The position numbers and the translations under genes were made by a program. 51,699 nucleotides of DNA, from contig JAVCDB010000113.1 of the NCBI GenBank assembly GCA_030765205.1, positions 1-51,699 of the forward strand. The letters run 5' to 3'. Shown here piece by piece: positions 7,381 to 19,202 of this stretch. The DNA comes from Candidatus Aadella gelida. Lineage in GTDB: Bacteria > Omnitrophota > Gorgyraeia > Tantalellales > Tantalellaceae. The number at the start of each line of letters is the position of its first letter. Within the stretch, counting starts at the first letter, position 1. The notes below the pieces were generated by a model. It did no database searches, was not told the DNA's origin, and saw only the letters and a list, made by a program, of their open reading frames with translations.

Positions 7381-8196
7381 ATGGATAATCTTATAACAGC
7401 ATCGGTAGTTAGTATGGCGGGACTTGCCTTGATATTCGCGGTAGTTTTGGCGTTTGCCGATAAAAAATTAAAAGTAGAAGAAGATCCTAAGGTAGAGGAA
7501 ATTAATAATCTTCTTCCGGGAGTGAATTGCGGAGCTTGCGGGTTTATGAGTTGCCATGATTTTGCTGAACACATAGTGAGTGACGATGTTAACCCTGCTA
7601 AATGCCGCGTTGTAGATGATGAAACCCGAGAAAAGCTTTGCGTAATAGCCGGAGCGTCAGACGGCGAAGTCTATCCTAAGATAGCAGCGGTCCATTGCGC
7701 TGCAGAAGCGGATAAGAAGCAGCCCGCGGCTGAATATGAAGGGATAAAAACTTGCAATGCCGCGAGATTAGCTTTTGGAGGCGGGATGCAGTGTCAATAT
7801 GGATGCATGGGGTTTGGCGACTGCACAGAGGTATGTCCTTTTGACGCAATACACATGGTTAACAGGCTTCCGCAGGTTGATATAAAAAAATGTACAGGCT
7901 GCGGCAAATGCGCTGAAGCCTGCCCCCGAAAAGTTATTGAGATGATTGAGAAAAAAACACATAAAATGTTTTATGTCGCTTGCTCCAGTCAGGACGGAGC
8001 TCTTAGGGTACGAAAAATCTGCGGAGTAGGATGCATAACATGCGGCATATGCGAAAGGCTTTCTCCTGAAAAATTCTTTAAAATAGAAAAAAATCTATCC
8101 CGGCGGGATGCCGCAAAGCAAGACCTAGAAGACAAGCAAGAGGAGATAGAAAAAATTGCCGGAAAATGTCCGACTAAGGTAATCAAAAACATCTAA
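7381..8196 (+). CDS. rnfB: Electron transport complex subunit RnfB
   Basis: LLPGVNCGACGFMSC Fe-S motif plus ferredoxin clusters. Confidence 0.95.
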   Translation: MDNLITASVVSMAGLALIFAVVLAFADKKLKVEEDPKVEEINNLLPGVNCGACGFMSCHDFAEHIVSDDVNPAKCRVVDDETREKLCVIAGASDGEVYPKIAAVHCAAEADKKQPAAEYEGIKTCNAARLAFGGGMQCQYGCMGFGDCTEVCPFDAIHMVNRLPQVDIKKCTGCGKCAEACPRKVIEMIEKKTHKMFYVACSSQDGALRVRKICGVGCITCGICERLSPEKFFKIEKNLSRRDAAKQDLEDKQEEIEKIAGKCPTKVIKNI

Positions 8197-8220
8197 CAGG
8201 ATCAAAGCTGGAGAGAACAG

Positions 8221-8826
8221 ATGAACATTGCCGTTTTTGTTTCGGGTAACGGAAGCAATTTGCAAGTAATGATAGACGCTGAGCGTAAGGGAAGCCTTGC
8301 GGATGGCAGGATAGCGCTTGTTGTAAGCAGCCGAGCTGACGCATACGCTCTCCAGAGAGCGGAACAAGCAGGTATTAAAACATTTGTTCTGGAAGACAAA
8401 GACAGCTCTTCAAGAGAAGACTACGATAAAAAGGTTCTGGACCAGCTCAGACAAGAAAAAATAGAAACAGTTGTTCTTGCCGGATTTATGAGAATCCTTT
8501 CGCGTGTGATAATAGAGCCTTACAGCAATAAGATACTTAACGTTCATCCTGCGCTTTTGCCGGAGTTTAAGGGAGCTCATGGAATACGTGACGCTTTTCA
8601 GGCGAGAAGAAAAAAAACAGGAGTTACAATACATTTTGTGACAGAAGAACTTGATGAGGGACCTATCATCATGCAGAAAGAGGTTCTGATAGATGAAAAA
8701 GATACGCTGGAAAGCCTTGAAGAAAAAATACATGAAGTAGAGCACGAAATATATCCCGAAGCCGTAAGACTGTTTGCCGAAGGAAAAATATTTGTTAAAA
8801 ATGGTGCAGTAATAATAAAAGAGTAA
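8221..8826 (+). CDS. purN: Phosphoribosylglycinamide formyltransferase
   Basis: VSGNGSNLQ, ILNVHPALLPEFKG, GVTIHFVTEELDEGPII. Confidence 0.95.
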   Translation: MNIAVFVSGNGSNLQVMIDAERKGSLADGRIALVVSSRADAYALQRAEQAGIKTFVLEDKDSSSREDYDKKVLDQLRQEKIETVVLAGFMRILSRVIIEPYSNKILNVHPALLPEFKGAHGIRDAFQARRKKTGVTIHFVTEELDEGPIIMQKEVLIDEKDTLESLEEKIHEVEHEIYPEAVRLFAEGKIFVKNGAVIIKE

Positions 8827-10385
<1,559 letters not shown>

Positions 10386-10391
10386 ACTATC

Positions 10392-10892
10392 ATGATGAAA
10401 ATATTCGACGAAAAATTAAAAGGACATAAAGTGCAATTCATGTTCCAGGCGCTTTTAGGCGGACTGGCTGTAGGCACTGCGCTTTGTTTTTTTGATGTTG
10501 TAAAAAATCCTATGATAGTCGCTTCTTTCGGATCAAGCACGTTTGTTGCGTTCACTATGCCGCATCGGGAACTTTCCCGGACAAGGTTTCTAATAGGCGG
10601 TTACATTGTCGGGATAACGTCGGGCGTCTTGATGCATAACATAACGCTTATTCCGATAGATAGTTACATGTTAGAAAAAGCCGTATATATTCTTTCCGGA
10701 GGAGGAGCGGCGGCTCTTGCGATATTTTTAATGGGCCTTATCAATGCTGAGCATGCTGCGGGTACGAGTATAGCTATAGGGTTTGCGCTTAATACATGGA
10801 CATATCAAACAATAATTTTGGTCTTATTGGGAATAACGGTGATAGCTCTTTTGAAAAAATCGCTCAAACGATTTATGATCGATCTTATTTGA
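10392..10892 (+). CDS. HPP-family-like integral membrane protein
   Basis: FGSSTFVAFTMPHRELSRTR, several TM helices. Confidence 0.65.
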   Translation: MMKIFDEKLKGHKVQFMFQALLGGLAVGTALCFFDVVKNPMIVASFGSSTFVAFTMPHRELSRTRFLIGGYIVGITSGVLMHNITLIPIDSYMLEKAVYILSGGGAAALAIFLMGLINAEHAAGTSIAIGFALNTWTYQTIILVLLGITVIALLKKSLKRFMIDLI

Positions 10893-10908
10893 ACTACAGA
10901 TTTTTGTC

Positions 10909-10937
10909 TTGCAGTAAGAGTGCATATTTGCTATAAT
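10909..10937 (+). promoter_or_regulatory. Promoter of tRNA-fMet
   Basis: TTGCAG-17-TATAAT. Confidence 0.6.
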
Positions 10938-10964
10938 CCCTTGCTTATAAGGGATTTAATTCAA

Positions 10965-11039
10965 CGCGGGGTGGAGCAGAGGTAGCTCGTGAGGCTCATA
11001 ACCTCAAGATCGAGGGTTCGAGTCCCTCCCCCGCAACCA
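10965..11039 (+). tRNA. Initiator tRNA-Met (CAT), CCA encoded
   Basis: CGCGGGG...CCCCGCAACCA with C1-A72 mismatch; anticodon CAT. Confidence 0.92.
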
Positions 11040-11091
11040 TATTAAAAAAAAGGCATTCATTAACGTGAATGCCTTTTTTTTAATATGGTTA
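11035..11091 (+). terminator. Long terminator-like inverted repeat overlapping tRNA-fMet CCA end
   Basis: AACCATATTAAAAAAAAGGCATTCA-TTAACG-TGAATGCCTTTTTTTTTAATATGGTT. Confidence 0.75.
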
Positions 11092-11465
11092 ATCCTCTTG
11101 CTGTGCAAGATGATTAACACTCCTCGGTTTCCCTCCAATCCAATCCTCAGCATTTTCCTTGCTCTTGCGCGCTTGGTATTATTTGGCTTCGAAAGTACAA
11201 CCTTGGACAACCTTAACATCTTGCAGCGCTCGATGTTATTTGGCTCTGAATGGACAACCTTAACATTTTTGTACCGTTTGCGAATTCGTGAGGGCAAGTG
11301 CCCATTTTTTTGTGTTTAAAGGTGCCCCTAGAGTTTTTTGGGAGGGCTTATGTTATGTGTAGCTCCTCAAAATCTAGCCTCCGCTTAAGTAAGGCCCCAC
11401 TTATTAGGGGAATAGAAAGATTGTTGGAAAAGGAGGGGTGTATTGCAATGATATTTTTATTAAAA

Positions 11466-11494
11466 TTGACAGAGGGGTATCATATATGTTATAA
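11466..11494 (+). promoter_or_regulatory. Sigma70-like promoter upstream of purB
   Basis: TTGACA-17-TTATAA. Confidence 0.55.
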
Positions 11495-11584
11495 AAATCA
11501 TTCCAATAGTATATAATATATTCCGTATTAAGTGTGTTTCATTAGAACCTGTGCGTCTTGGTCATTATAAAAAAGAGGTGAATT

Positions 11585-12880
11585 ATGATAGAACGGTATA
11601 CACGTCCCGGGATGAAAAAGATATGGACAGATGAAAATCGGTTCCAGAAAATGATGGAAGTTGAGATCTTAGCATGTGAAGCTTTTGCCGAGCAGGGGCT
11701 TATGCCAAAAGATGCGGTTAAGATGATCAGGAAGAAAGCTAAAATTGATGTAAATCGGATAAAAGAGATCGAGGAGAAAACGCATCATGATGTAGTGGCC
11801 TTTATAAAAAACCTTTCAGAAAATATGGGGGATGAGGCTAAATACCTGCATTTTGGGTTAACATCAAGCGATATTTTGGATACCGCTCTTTCAGTGCAGA
11901 TGGCCGAAGCGATGGATATACTTATCGCAGAAACAAAAAAGCTAGCAGCGGCACTACGGGAGAAGGCTATTAAATACAAAAAGAGCCCTATGATAGGACG
12001 TTCGCATGGAGTGCATGCTGAACCTCTATCGTTTGGCCTAAAAATGGCGCTTTTTTATAAAGAAGTTGAAAGAGGTATTGCTAGACTCGAGAAAGCAAAA
12101 GATACGATATCTGCCGGCAAGATATCTGGATCTGTAGGGACTTTCGCGAATGTGGATCCTTTTGTTGAAGAATATGTATGTAAAAAGTTGGGATTAAAAA
12201 GCGCTATTATTTCTAGCCAGGTTCTTCAGCGCGACCGGCATGCAGAGTATCTGAATGCAATTGCTCTAGTAGGAGCAACGCTTGAAAAGATAGCAGTTGA
12301 AGTGAGAGGGCTTCAGAAAACCGAGATAGGTGAAGTGCAAGAGTTTTTCGCTTCGGGACAAACCGGATCGTCAAGTATGCCGCATAAAAAGAACCCGATA
12401 ATATGCGAAAGAGTAACAGGTTTAGCTCGAGTTCTTCGCGGGAATGCGCATGCCGCGATAGAGAATGTAGCGCTTTGGCATGAACGAGATATTTCTCATT
12501 CTTCAGTGGAAAGGATAATAGTTCCGGATTCCACGATACTTTTGGACTATATGCTGGACAAGATGGTAAAGCTCGTGACAAAGCTGGTTGTCAATGAGGA
12601 AAAAATGTTAGAGAACATTAGTGCGACCAAAGGAATGATATATTCGCAGCATTTAATGCTGGAGCTTATTAGAAAAGGCGCCTCACGTATGGAAGCTTAT
12701 GACACAGTCCAGACAATAGCTTTGAATGTGTATGATCAAGGTGGCGACTTTGAGGGACATGCGGCAAGGAATAGTGAAGTAAAAGCGCTTCTTAGCGAAA
12801 AAGAGATAGGAGAGTGTTTTAGTTTAGAGTATCACCTTAGGCATATAGACAAGATCTTTAAAATGGCCGGAGTGGAATAG
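11585..12880 (+). CDS. purB: Adenylosuccinate lyase
   Basis: GSSSMPHKKNPI signature, TSSDILDTA. Confidence 0.96.
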   Translation: MIERYTRPGMKKIWTDENRFQKMMEVEILACEAFAEQGLMPKDAVKMIRKKAKIDVNRIKEIEEKTHHDVVAFIKNLSENMGDEAKYLHFGLTSSDILDTALSVQMAEAMDILIAETKKLAAALREKAIKYKKSPMIGRSHGVHAEPLSFGLKMALFYKEVERGIARLEKAKDTISAGKISGSVGTFANVDPFVEEYVCKKLGLKSAIISSQVLQRDRHAEYLNAIALVGATLEKIAVEVRGLQKTEIGEVQEFFASGQTGSSSMPHKKNPIICERVTGLARVLRGNAHAAIENVALWHERDISHSSVERIIVPDSTILLDYMLDKMVKLVTKLVVNEEKMLENISATKGMIYSQHLMLELIRKGASRMEAYDTVQTIALNVYDQGGDFEGHAARNSEVKALLSEKEIGECFSLEYHLRHIDKIFKMAGVE

Positions 12881-12945
12881 AATGACCGATGCGGAAATAA
12901 TAGAATATCGGGAAAACGGACTTTTGAACCTTTAAACTTTTTAAA

Positions 12946-12994
12946 CTGTTCACTGTTCACAAGTCACGGGTCACTAGCCACTAGTCACGAACTA
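12946..12994. repeat. 7-nt periodic intergenic repeat
   Basis: CTGTTCA CTGTTCA CAAGTCA CGGGTCA CTAGCCA CTAGTCA CGAACTA. Confidence 0.8.
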
Positions 12995-13007
12995 AATAAG
13001 GAAACTC

Positions 13008-14006
13008 ATGAAGATCACGTATAAAAAGTCTGGGGTTAATATTGAGAAGGCCAATAAACTGATCAGTAGTGCTAAAGGTCTTATTAATACGACCAGAGTG
13101 AAAGGAAGCATGGATTCTGTCGGTGGATTTGGCGGATTCTTTGATCCGAAAGCCGGATACGGGAAAGATCCTCTTTTAGTGGCCTCTACGGATGGGGTGG
13201 GAACAAAATTAAAGATTGCTCAAGCCCTCGGCAAGCATGACACTATTGGGATAGATCTTGTGGCTATGTGCGTTAATGATCTTTTATGTTCAGGAGCTAA
13301 ACCGCTGTTCTTTTTGGATTATTTTGCTTGCGGGAAATTGCAGGATAAGATATGGGCCCAAGTCATTAAAGGCATAGTCAAAGGATGCCGCGCGGCGGGA
13401 TGCGCGCTTTTAGGAGGAGAAACGGCTGAGATGCCCGGGATGTACCCGAAAGGGGAATACGATCTAGCGGGATTCAGCGTCGGTGCGGTTGACAGAAAAA
13501 AAGCGATAGACGGAAAGAAAATAAAGCAAGGCGACCTCATCCTGGGACTGGCATCAAACGGGCTCCATTCTAACGGTTATTCCTTGATCAGAAAACTATT
13601 CTCAAAAAAAGAAATTAAGGACAACGGAAGTGCTCTGCTGAAGCCAACTGCCATATACGTACAGTCATTCTTTGAGATCAACAAAATAACCGAAATAAAA
13701 GGAGCAGCGCATATTACGGGAGGCGGGTTTCAGGATAACATTCCAAGGATGATGCCCCGGGGAATAAAAGCAATTATCAAGAAAGGGTCATGGACTATTC
13801 CTAAAATATTTAGGACCATAGAGAAGAAAAAAGCTATGACCCAAGAAGAACTATATAGAACGTTTAACATGGGTATTGGTATGGCAATTGTAATTTCTCC
13901 GGGAAAAGAAAAAAAGATTATTACGCGTCTTGCGAAAAAAACGGGACTGAAGTGTTGTGTCATTGGTAGGGCCGAAAAAGGGAAGAGGGGAGTTGACCTT
14001 AAGTAA
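13008..14006 (+). CDS. purM: Phosphoribosylformylglycinamidine cyclo-ligase
   Basis: STDGVGTKLKIA, LLGGETAEMPGMY, HITGGGFQDNIPRM. Confidence 0.96.
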   Translation: MKITYKKSGVNIEKANKLISSAKGLINTTRVKGSMDSVGGFGGFFDPKAGYGKDPLLVASTDGVGTKLKIAQALGKHDTIGIDLVAMCVNDLLCSGAKPLFFLDYFACGKLQDKIWAQVIKGIVKGCRAAGCALLGGETAEMPGMYPKGEYDLAGFSVGAVDRKKAIDGKKIKQGDLILGLASNGLHSNGYSLIRKLFSKKEIKDNGSALLKPTAIYVQSFFEINKITEIKGAAHITGGGFQDNIPRMMPRGIKAIIKKGSWTIPKIFRTIEKKKAMTQEELYRTFNMGIGMAIVISPGKEKKIITRLAKKTGLKCCVIGRAEKGKRGVDLK

Positions 14007-14037
14007 GGCCTTTAAAAAAAACAGCAAAGGAAACAGA

Positions 14038-15315
14038 ATGAACGTACTAGTTATTGGGTCTGGTGGTAGAGAACATGTGATATGCTGGAAACTTAAGCAA
14101 AGCGAGAAAGTCGATAAACTTTATTGTGCGCCGGGAAACGGAGGAACTGCGAGCTGTGCGGAGAACGTTGACGTTAATACCGACGAACATAAAGACATTA
14201 TAAAATTTTGCAAAGATAAAAACGTTGAGTTTGTTGTTGTTGGTCCGGAAGCGCCTCTAGCTATAGGGATAACCGATAATCTTGAAAAAGAAGATATCGC
14301 GGTTTTTGGTCCTTCTTATGCCGCTGCCAGAATGGAATCCAGTAAAATTTTCTCAAAAGAGATCATGGGGAAATATAATATACCGACTGCGGGGTTCCGT
14401 ATTTTTGATAATTTTAAAATGGCAGAAGAATATCTTAAGGGCGCGGAGATGCCGGTAGTTGTTAAGGCATACGGATTAGCAGCAGGTAAAGGGGTTATCA
14501 TAGCAAAAGACGCTGAAACTGCGATTGCAAGCGCAAGGGATATGTTGCAGGATAAAAAATTTGGCAGAGCGGGCGAAAAAATAATAATTGAAGAGTTTTT
14601 GGAAGGCGAAGAAGTTTCTATACTTGTTGTGACCGACGGAGACGCTATCCGTCCGCTAGCGACCAGCCAAGACCATAAACGAGTGGGTGATGGTGACTCG
14701 GGTCCTAATACGGGAGGGATGGGCGCATATTCTCCGGCACCGGTCATAGGAGAAGAACTTTTCGAAGAGATAGAGCACGCTATAATAAAACCGACATTAG
14801 AGGGACTGAAGAAAGAAGGCATAATATACAAAGGTATTCTTTATGCGGGCCTGATGATAACCGAAGACGGGATCAAGGTGCTTGAATATAATGTACGTTT
14901 TGGTGATCCTGAAACACAAGTAATACTTCCCAGACTCAAGACAGATCTTGCTGAGATATTTCTTGCTACGGCCAAAGGTAAGCTTTCCGAGGTAGACCTG
15001 GAATGGGACGGGAGAGAATGCGTGTGTGTCGTTCTCGCCGCAGAAGGGTATCCCGGAGAATATAGAAAAGGTGAACGTATAAGCGGAATAGAAGAAGCGG
15101 AGAAGGAAGGGGCACTAGTCTTCCATGCCGGGACAGAAAAGAGGAGTGACGGCATATATTCTTCAGGAGGCAGAGTATTAAACGTTGTTTGTCTTGGAGA
15201 CGGCATAAATGATGCCGTAGAAAAAACATATAAAGCAGCAAGCAAGATAAGCTTCACCGGGATGCATTACCGTAAAGACATAGCATACAGAGCTATGGCG
15301 AGAGTTAAGGGATAG
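14038..15315 (+). CDS. purD: Phosphoribosylamine-glycine ligase
   Basis: MNVLVIGSGGREH start; DHKRVGDGDSGPNTGGMGAYSP; RFGDPETQ. Confidence 0.96.
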   Translation: MNVLVIGSGGREHVICWKLKQSEKVDKLYCAPGNGGTASCAENVDVNTDEHKDIIKFCKDKNVEFVVVGPEAPLAIGITDNLEKEDIAVFGPSYAAARMESSKIFSKEIMGKYNIPTAGFRIFDNFKMAEEYLKGAEMPVVVKAYGLAAGKGVIIAKDAETAIASARDMLQDKKFGRAGEKIIIEEFLEGEEVSILVVTDGDAIRPLATSQDHKRVGDGDSGPNTGGMGAYSPAPVIGEELFEEIEHAIIKPTLEGLKKEGIIYKGILYAGLMITEDGIKVLEYNVRFGDPETQVILPRLKTDLAEIFLATAKGKLSEVDLEWDGRECVCVVLAAEGYPGEYRKGERISGIEEAEKEGALVFHAGTEKRSDGIYSSGGRVLNVVCLGDGINDAVEKTYKAASKISFTGMHYRKDIAYRAMARVKG

Positions 15316-15373
15316 AGGGTAGAAACTAGAGGCTAGAAGTCAGAAGGAAGAAAGACGAAGGACGAGGGATTAG
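15311..15373. repeat. 7-nt periodic intergenic repeat
   Basis: GATAGAG GGTAGAA ACTAGAG GCTAGAA GTCAGAA GGAAGAA AGACGAA GGACGAG GGATTAG. Confidence 0.8.
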
Positions 15374-15453
15374 GACCGATACTCAAGTATTTTTCGAGAA
15401 CCACATGCTATACGATATACGACATTAACCCGACGAAACTGCAAGGAGACGAT

Positions 15454-15948
15454 ATGAAGAAAAAACCTATAGTAAGCATAATAATGGGCAGTGATTCTGA
15501 TATGCCGGTAATGAGTCAGGCGGGAGACACTCTAAAAAAGTTCGGGGTACCTTACGAGGTAAAAATACTTTCTGCGCACAGGAGTCCTGATAAAACTGCT
15601 TCATTTGCAAAGTCTGCCAGGGGAAAAGGTATAAAAGTTATTATTGCCGGAGCGGGCGGCGCGGCACATCTTGCCGGGGTCGTTGCCGCGCATACTACTC
15701 TTCCTGTTATAGGTGTTCCTATGGAAACAAAGCTTGATGGATTAGATTCTCTTCTTTCAACAGTGCAAATGCCTTCAGGAATACCTGTTGCAACAGTAGC
15801 TGTCGGTAAAGCAGGATCTATCAATGCAGCTATTCTCGCCGTTGAGATATTAGGTGTAGGATCGGCTGCTCTGGTAAAGAAACTAGAAGAACATAAAAGC
15901 GAGCTAGTCCGAAAGGTAGACGCTAAAAACCGAAAAATAAAGAACTGA
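15454..15948 (+). CDS. purE: 5-(carboxyamino)imidazole ribonucleotide mutase
   Basis: [37 protein letters not shown]. Confidence 0.96.
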   Translation: MKKKPIVSIIMGSDSDMPVMSQAGDTLKKFGVPYEVKILSAHRSPDKTASFAKSARGKGIKVIIAGAGGAAHLAGVVAAHTTLPVIGVPMETKLDGLDSLLSTVQMPSGIPVATVAVGKAGSINAAILAVEILGVGSAALVKKLEEHKSELVRKVDAKNRKIKN

Positions 15949-15953
15949 CTATA

Positions 15954-16406
15954 ATGAAAAAAATCCTTTTTGTTTGCACAGGTAATAGTTGCCGAAGTAT
16001 TATGGCGGAAGCATATTTAAAAAAACTTGTCAGCATTGATAACGCGGATATAGAGGTAAAGTCTGCCGGAACTTTAGGAATAGAAGGGACATTGCCTCCA
16101 ATAGAGGTTTTTCGGGTGCTCGAAGACGAGGGGATAGATGCCGCAGATTACTCTTCAACTCCTCTTACTTCGGCATCTATAGAATGGGCGGATCTTATTT
16201 TAGTAATGGAGCCCAGACACAGAGACACAGTACTTACGGTAGCGCCGGAGACTTCTGAAAAGATAAAGTTTTTAGGAGAATTTGATAAAGAAAGGGATGA
16301 CTTTATTATTGCCGACCCCGTTGGAATGTCTCTAGACTTTTACAGAGAATCTTTCGAGTCTATAAAAAGACCTATCAAGGAGCTGATAACATGGTTAAAA
16401 AAATAG
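15954..16406 (+). CDS. Low-molecular-weight protein (Tyr/Arg) phosphatase
   Basis: FVCTGNSCRSIMAE P-loop; D-P near C-terminus. Confidence 0.9.
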   Translation: MKKILFVCTGNSCRSIMAEAYLKKLVSIDNADIEVKSAGTLGIEGTLPPIEVFRVLEDEGIDAADYSSTPLTSASIEWADLILVMEPRHRDTVLTVAPETSEKIKFLGEFDKERDDFIIADPVGMSLDFYRESFESIKRPIKELITWLKK

Positions 16407-16861
16407 CCATTGGAGCGGATCATGGCGGGTTTAAATTAAAAGAAAACATAAAAAAAACCCTAGAGAAAGCTGGCTACTCCGTAATTGATTCCGGGACGCA
16501 TTCTGATGCGCCCTGCGATTATCCTTTGATAGGATATGATGCAGCTAAAAAGGTGTCGGACAAAAAAGCCGCTGAAGGGATCGTAATCTGTAAAAGCGGG
16601 ATAGGAATGAGTATAATCGCCAACAAGCTGCCCGGAGTAAGGGCGGGGCTATGTCTTACAATTGGGGATGCTGTCAGCGCCAGGCAACATAACGACGCTA
16701 ATATTCTGGTTCTTTCGGCAAGCAGGACTTCCGGGAAAAAGGGCATAGAGATTACGAAAAAATGGCTAAGCACAAAAGCCTTGAAGGGGCGACACGCGAG
16801 GCGCATAAGGCAAATGATAGATATAGAGAAAAAGGTTTTCAAGAAGAGGAGAACTAAATGA
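16391..16861 (+). CDS. rpiB: Ribose-5-phosphate isomerase B
   Basis: [25 protein letters not shown]. Confidence 0.95.
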   Translation: MVKKIAIGADHGGFKLKENIKKTLEKAGYSVIDSGTHSDAPCDYPLIGYDAAKKVSDKKAAEGIVICKSGIGMSIIANKLPGVRAGLCLTIGDAVSARQHNDANILVLSASRTSGKKGIEITKKWLSTKALKGRHARRIRQMIDIEKKVFKKRRTK

Positions 16862-18120
16862 GATATGTAAAAAATACAGACCCCGAGATATTTAACGCTA
16901 TTTTAAACGAGACTAAACGGCAAAAAGACGGAATAGAACTTATCGCCAGCGAAAATTTCGCGAGCCGCGCAGTAATGGATGCGGTTTCGTCTTCTATGAC
17001 CAATAAATATGCTGAAGGATATCCTCATGCTAGATATTACGGAGGATGCGAATTTGTTGATCAAGCAGAAGAGATGGCTATAGAACGCGCAAAAAAACTG
17101 TTCGACGCAGAACATGTTAACGTTCAGCCTCATTCCGGATCACAGGCCAATATGGCTATATATTTTTCTATGCTTGAAATAGGGGATACGGTTATGGCGC
17201 TTGACCTCTCCTGCGGGGGGCACTTAACACATGGGCATTCAAAAAACTTTTCCGGGAAATATTTTAACATGGTGTTCTATGGAGTTAACAAAAAGACCGG
17301 AAGGATGGATTTTGACGAGATAAGAAAAAAAGCGCGTGAACATAAACCGAAAATGATAATAACTGGAGCGTCAGCATATCCGAGAACTATTGATTTTAAA
17401 GCGTTTCGTGAAATATGCGATGAAGTCGGCGCGATATTTATGGTAGACATCGCTCATATTGCCGGTTTAATAACGGCAGGAGAACATCCTTCTCCTGTAC
17501 CCGTAGCAGAATTTGTCACAACAACCACGCACAAGACTTTAAGAGGACCTCGCGGCGGGATGATAATGTGCAGGAACGAATTCGCTAAAAAGATAAATTC
17601 GGAGATCTTTCCCGGGATACAGGGGGGACCGTTAATGCATGTCATAGCAGGCAAGGCTGTCGCGTTCAAAGAAGCCCTGCAGCCCGCTTTCAAAGAATAC
17701 CAAAAAAGCATAGTGAAGAACGCCAAAGTTTTCGGTGAGAGCCTTTTAAAGAAGGGGTTTACATTGGTTTCAGGAGGAACAGACAATCATTTATTGCTTG
17801 TGGATCTTTCAAATAAAAATGTAACCGGAAAAGAAGCTGAAACAGCTTTAGATAAAGCAGGAATAACGGTGAATAAAAACCTCATTCCATTTGACGAAAA
17901 GAGCCCGTTTGTAACTAGCGGAATAAGATTAGGCACGCCGGCTGTGACTACTAGGGGAATGAAAGAAAAAGATATGGGAAAAGTGGCTGCTTTTATAGAT
18001 AAAGCAATTCTTTCAAAGGATGATGACGAGGTGCTCGGGGAGATCAAAGGAGAGGTCAAAGAAATGCTTAAAGACTTTCCTTTGTATAACGACTGGGTCG
18101 ATGAGATGGAGAAACTATAA
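16858..18120 (+). CDS. glyA: Serine hydroxymethyltransferase
   Basis: [27 protein letters not shown]. Confidence 0.97.
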   Translation: MRYVKNTDPEIFNAILNETKRQKDGIELIASENFASRAVMDAVSSSMTNKYAEGYPHARYYGGCEFVDQAEEMAIERAKKLFDAEHVNVQPHSGSQANMAIYFSMLEIGDTVMALDLSCGGHLTHGHSKNFSGKYFNMVFYGVNKKTGRMDFDEIRKKAREHKPKMIITGASAYPRTIDFKAFREICDEVGAIFMVDIAHIAGLITAGEHPSPVPVAEFVTTTTHKTLRGPRGGMIMCRNEFAKKINSEIFPGIQGGPLMHVIAGKAVAFKEALQPAFKEYQKSIVKNAKVFGESLLKKGFTLVSGGTDNHLLLVDLSNKNVTGKEAETALDKAGITVNKNLIPFDEKSPFVTSGIRLGTPAVTTRGMKEKDMGKVAAFIDKAILSKDDDEVLGEIKGEVKEMLKDFPLYNDWVDEMEKL

Positions 18121-18134
18121 GGATTAAGGATAAA

Positions 18135-18614
18135 ATGATGGAAGAAAAAACAAAAGAAGAGAAAAAGATAAACCGTCCGAGTTGGGACGAATATTTTTTA
18201 AATATTGCCGACTTGGTAGCGACACGATCAACCTGCTTACGCAGAAAAGTCGGGGCGGTAGTGGTGAAAAACAAACAGATATTAGCCACAGGATACAACG
18301 GGGCTCCTACCGGGACAACGCATTGCGATATGAGTGGATGCATGCGCGAGAAACTGGGGGTTCCGTCAGGAGAGAGACATGAGCTATGCCGCGCCCTGCA
18401 CGCTGAACAGAACGCGTTTCTTCAGGCATCAAGACATGGAGTAAGCCTTAACGATGCCACTCTATATATAACTACACAACCCTGCAGCATATGTGCTAAA
18501 ATGATAATCAACACGGGGATAAAGAAAGTAATAATCAAAGGTGCTTACCCGGACGACTTTGCGTTAGAATTTCTTAAAGAAGCCGGAATAGAATTGGTGG
18601 TGGCAAAAAAATGA
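18135..18614 (+). CDS. Deoxycytidylate deaminase (ComEB-like)
   Basis: HAEQNAF and [14 protein letters not shown] zinc motifs. Confidence 0.93.
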   Translation: MMEEKTKEEKKINRPSWDEYFLNIADLVATRSTCLRRKVGAVVVKNKQILATGYNGAPTGTTHCDMSGCMREKLGVPSGERHELCRALHAEQNAFLQASRHGVSLNDATLYITTQPCSICAKMIINTGIKKVIIKGAYPDDFALEFLKEAGIELVVAKK

Positions 18615-19060
18615 GATGTCCTTATTGCGACAATACAGAAGACAAAGTCATAGACTCACGCATGAGCGGTGAAGGGCTTAGCACTAGACGAAGAAGAGAA
18701 TGTCTTAAATGCGAAAAAAGGTTCACCACTTATGAATATGTTGAAAAAGCTCCTCTAATGGTAGTAAAAAGAGACGGAACCCGAAAACGGTTTGATAGAG
18801 AAAAGATACAAACAGGAGTAATTAAAGCTTGTGAAAAACGCCCCGTTAGTATGGATGCGATAGAAAAAATGGTAGATGAGATAGAAAAAGAAGTGCAGAA
18901 AAAAGCTGAGACTGAAATTAAGTCTACCGTAATTGGCAATATGGTAATGGAAAGGCTCTATAATTTGGACGAGGTCGCTTACGTAAGATTTGCTTCGGTG
19001 TACCGCAGGTTTAAAGATGTTTCGCACTTCATGAAAGAACTCAAAAAATTCCTCGAATAA
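18611..19060 (+). CDS. nrdR: Transcriptional repressor NrdR
   Basis: [17 protein letters not shown]...[12 protein letters not shown]. Confidence 0.96.
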   Translation: MRCPYCDNTEDKVIDSRMSGEGLSTRRRRECLKCEKRFTTYEYVEKAPLMVVKRDGTRKRFDREKIQTGVIKACEKRPVSMDAIEKMVDEIEKEVQKKAETEIKSTVIGNMVMERLYNLDEVAYVRFASVYRRFKDVSHFMKELKKFLE

Positions 19061-19202
19061 TAGATAGTGGATAGTGTTAATAGACTATTGACTATTGTCT
19101 TTTATCTACAGTCAAACTACTGTCCTATTTGCACATCGGTCATTCTATAGTCAATTGTCTAAGTTCTTTTTCTACCCTCTAACCTCTATCTTCTATCTTC
19201 TA
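19060..19202. repeat. Composite 7-nt periodic element with inverted arms and GACCGATG motif
   Basis: aatagactattgactattgtc ... tgcacatcggtcattctatagtcaattgtct ... ctctatcttctatcttct. Confidence 0.7.

Noticed and set aside
7203-7574. Long minus-strand ORFs opposite rnf, eno, pur, glyA and similar genes
   Set aside because: Shadow ORFs opposite strongly recognised coding genes; no independent evidence.
11004-11297. 97-aa minus ORF ending LRGRDSNPRS
   Set aside because: Antisense translation of tRNA-fMet and its flank; the RGRDSNPRS ending is a classic tRNA-derived spurious ORF.
11298-11516. 72-aa ORF upstream of purB
   Set aside because: Overlaps the likely purB promoter; no recognisable domain.
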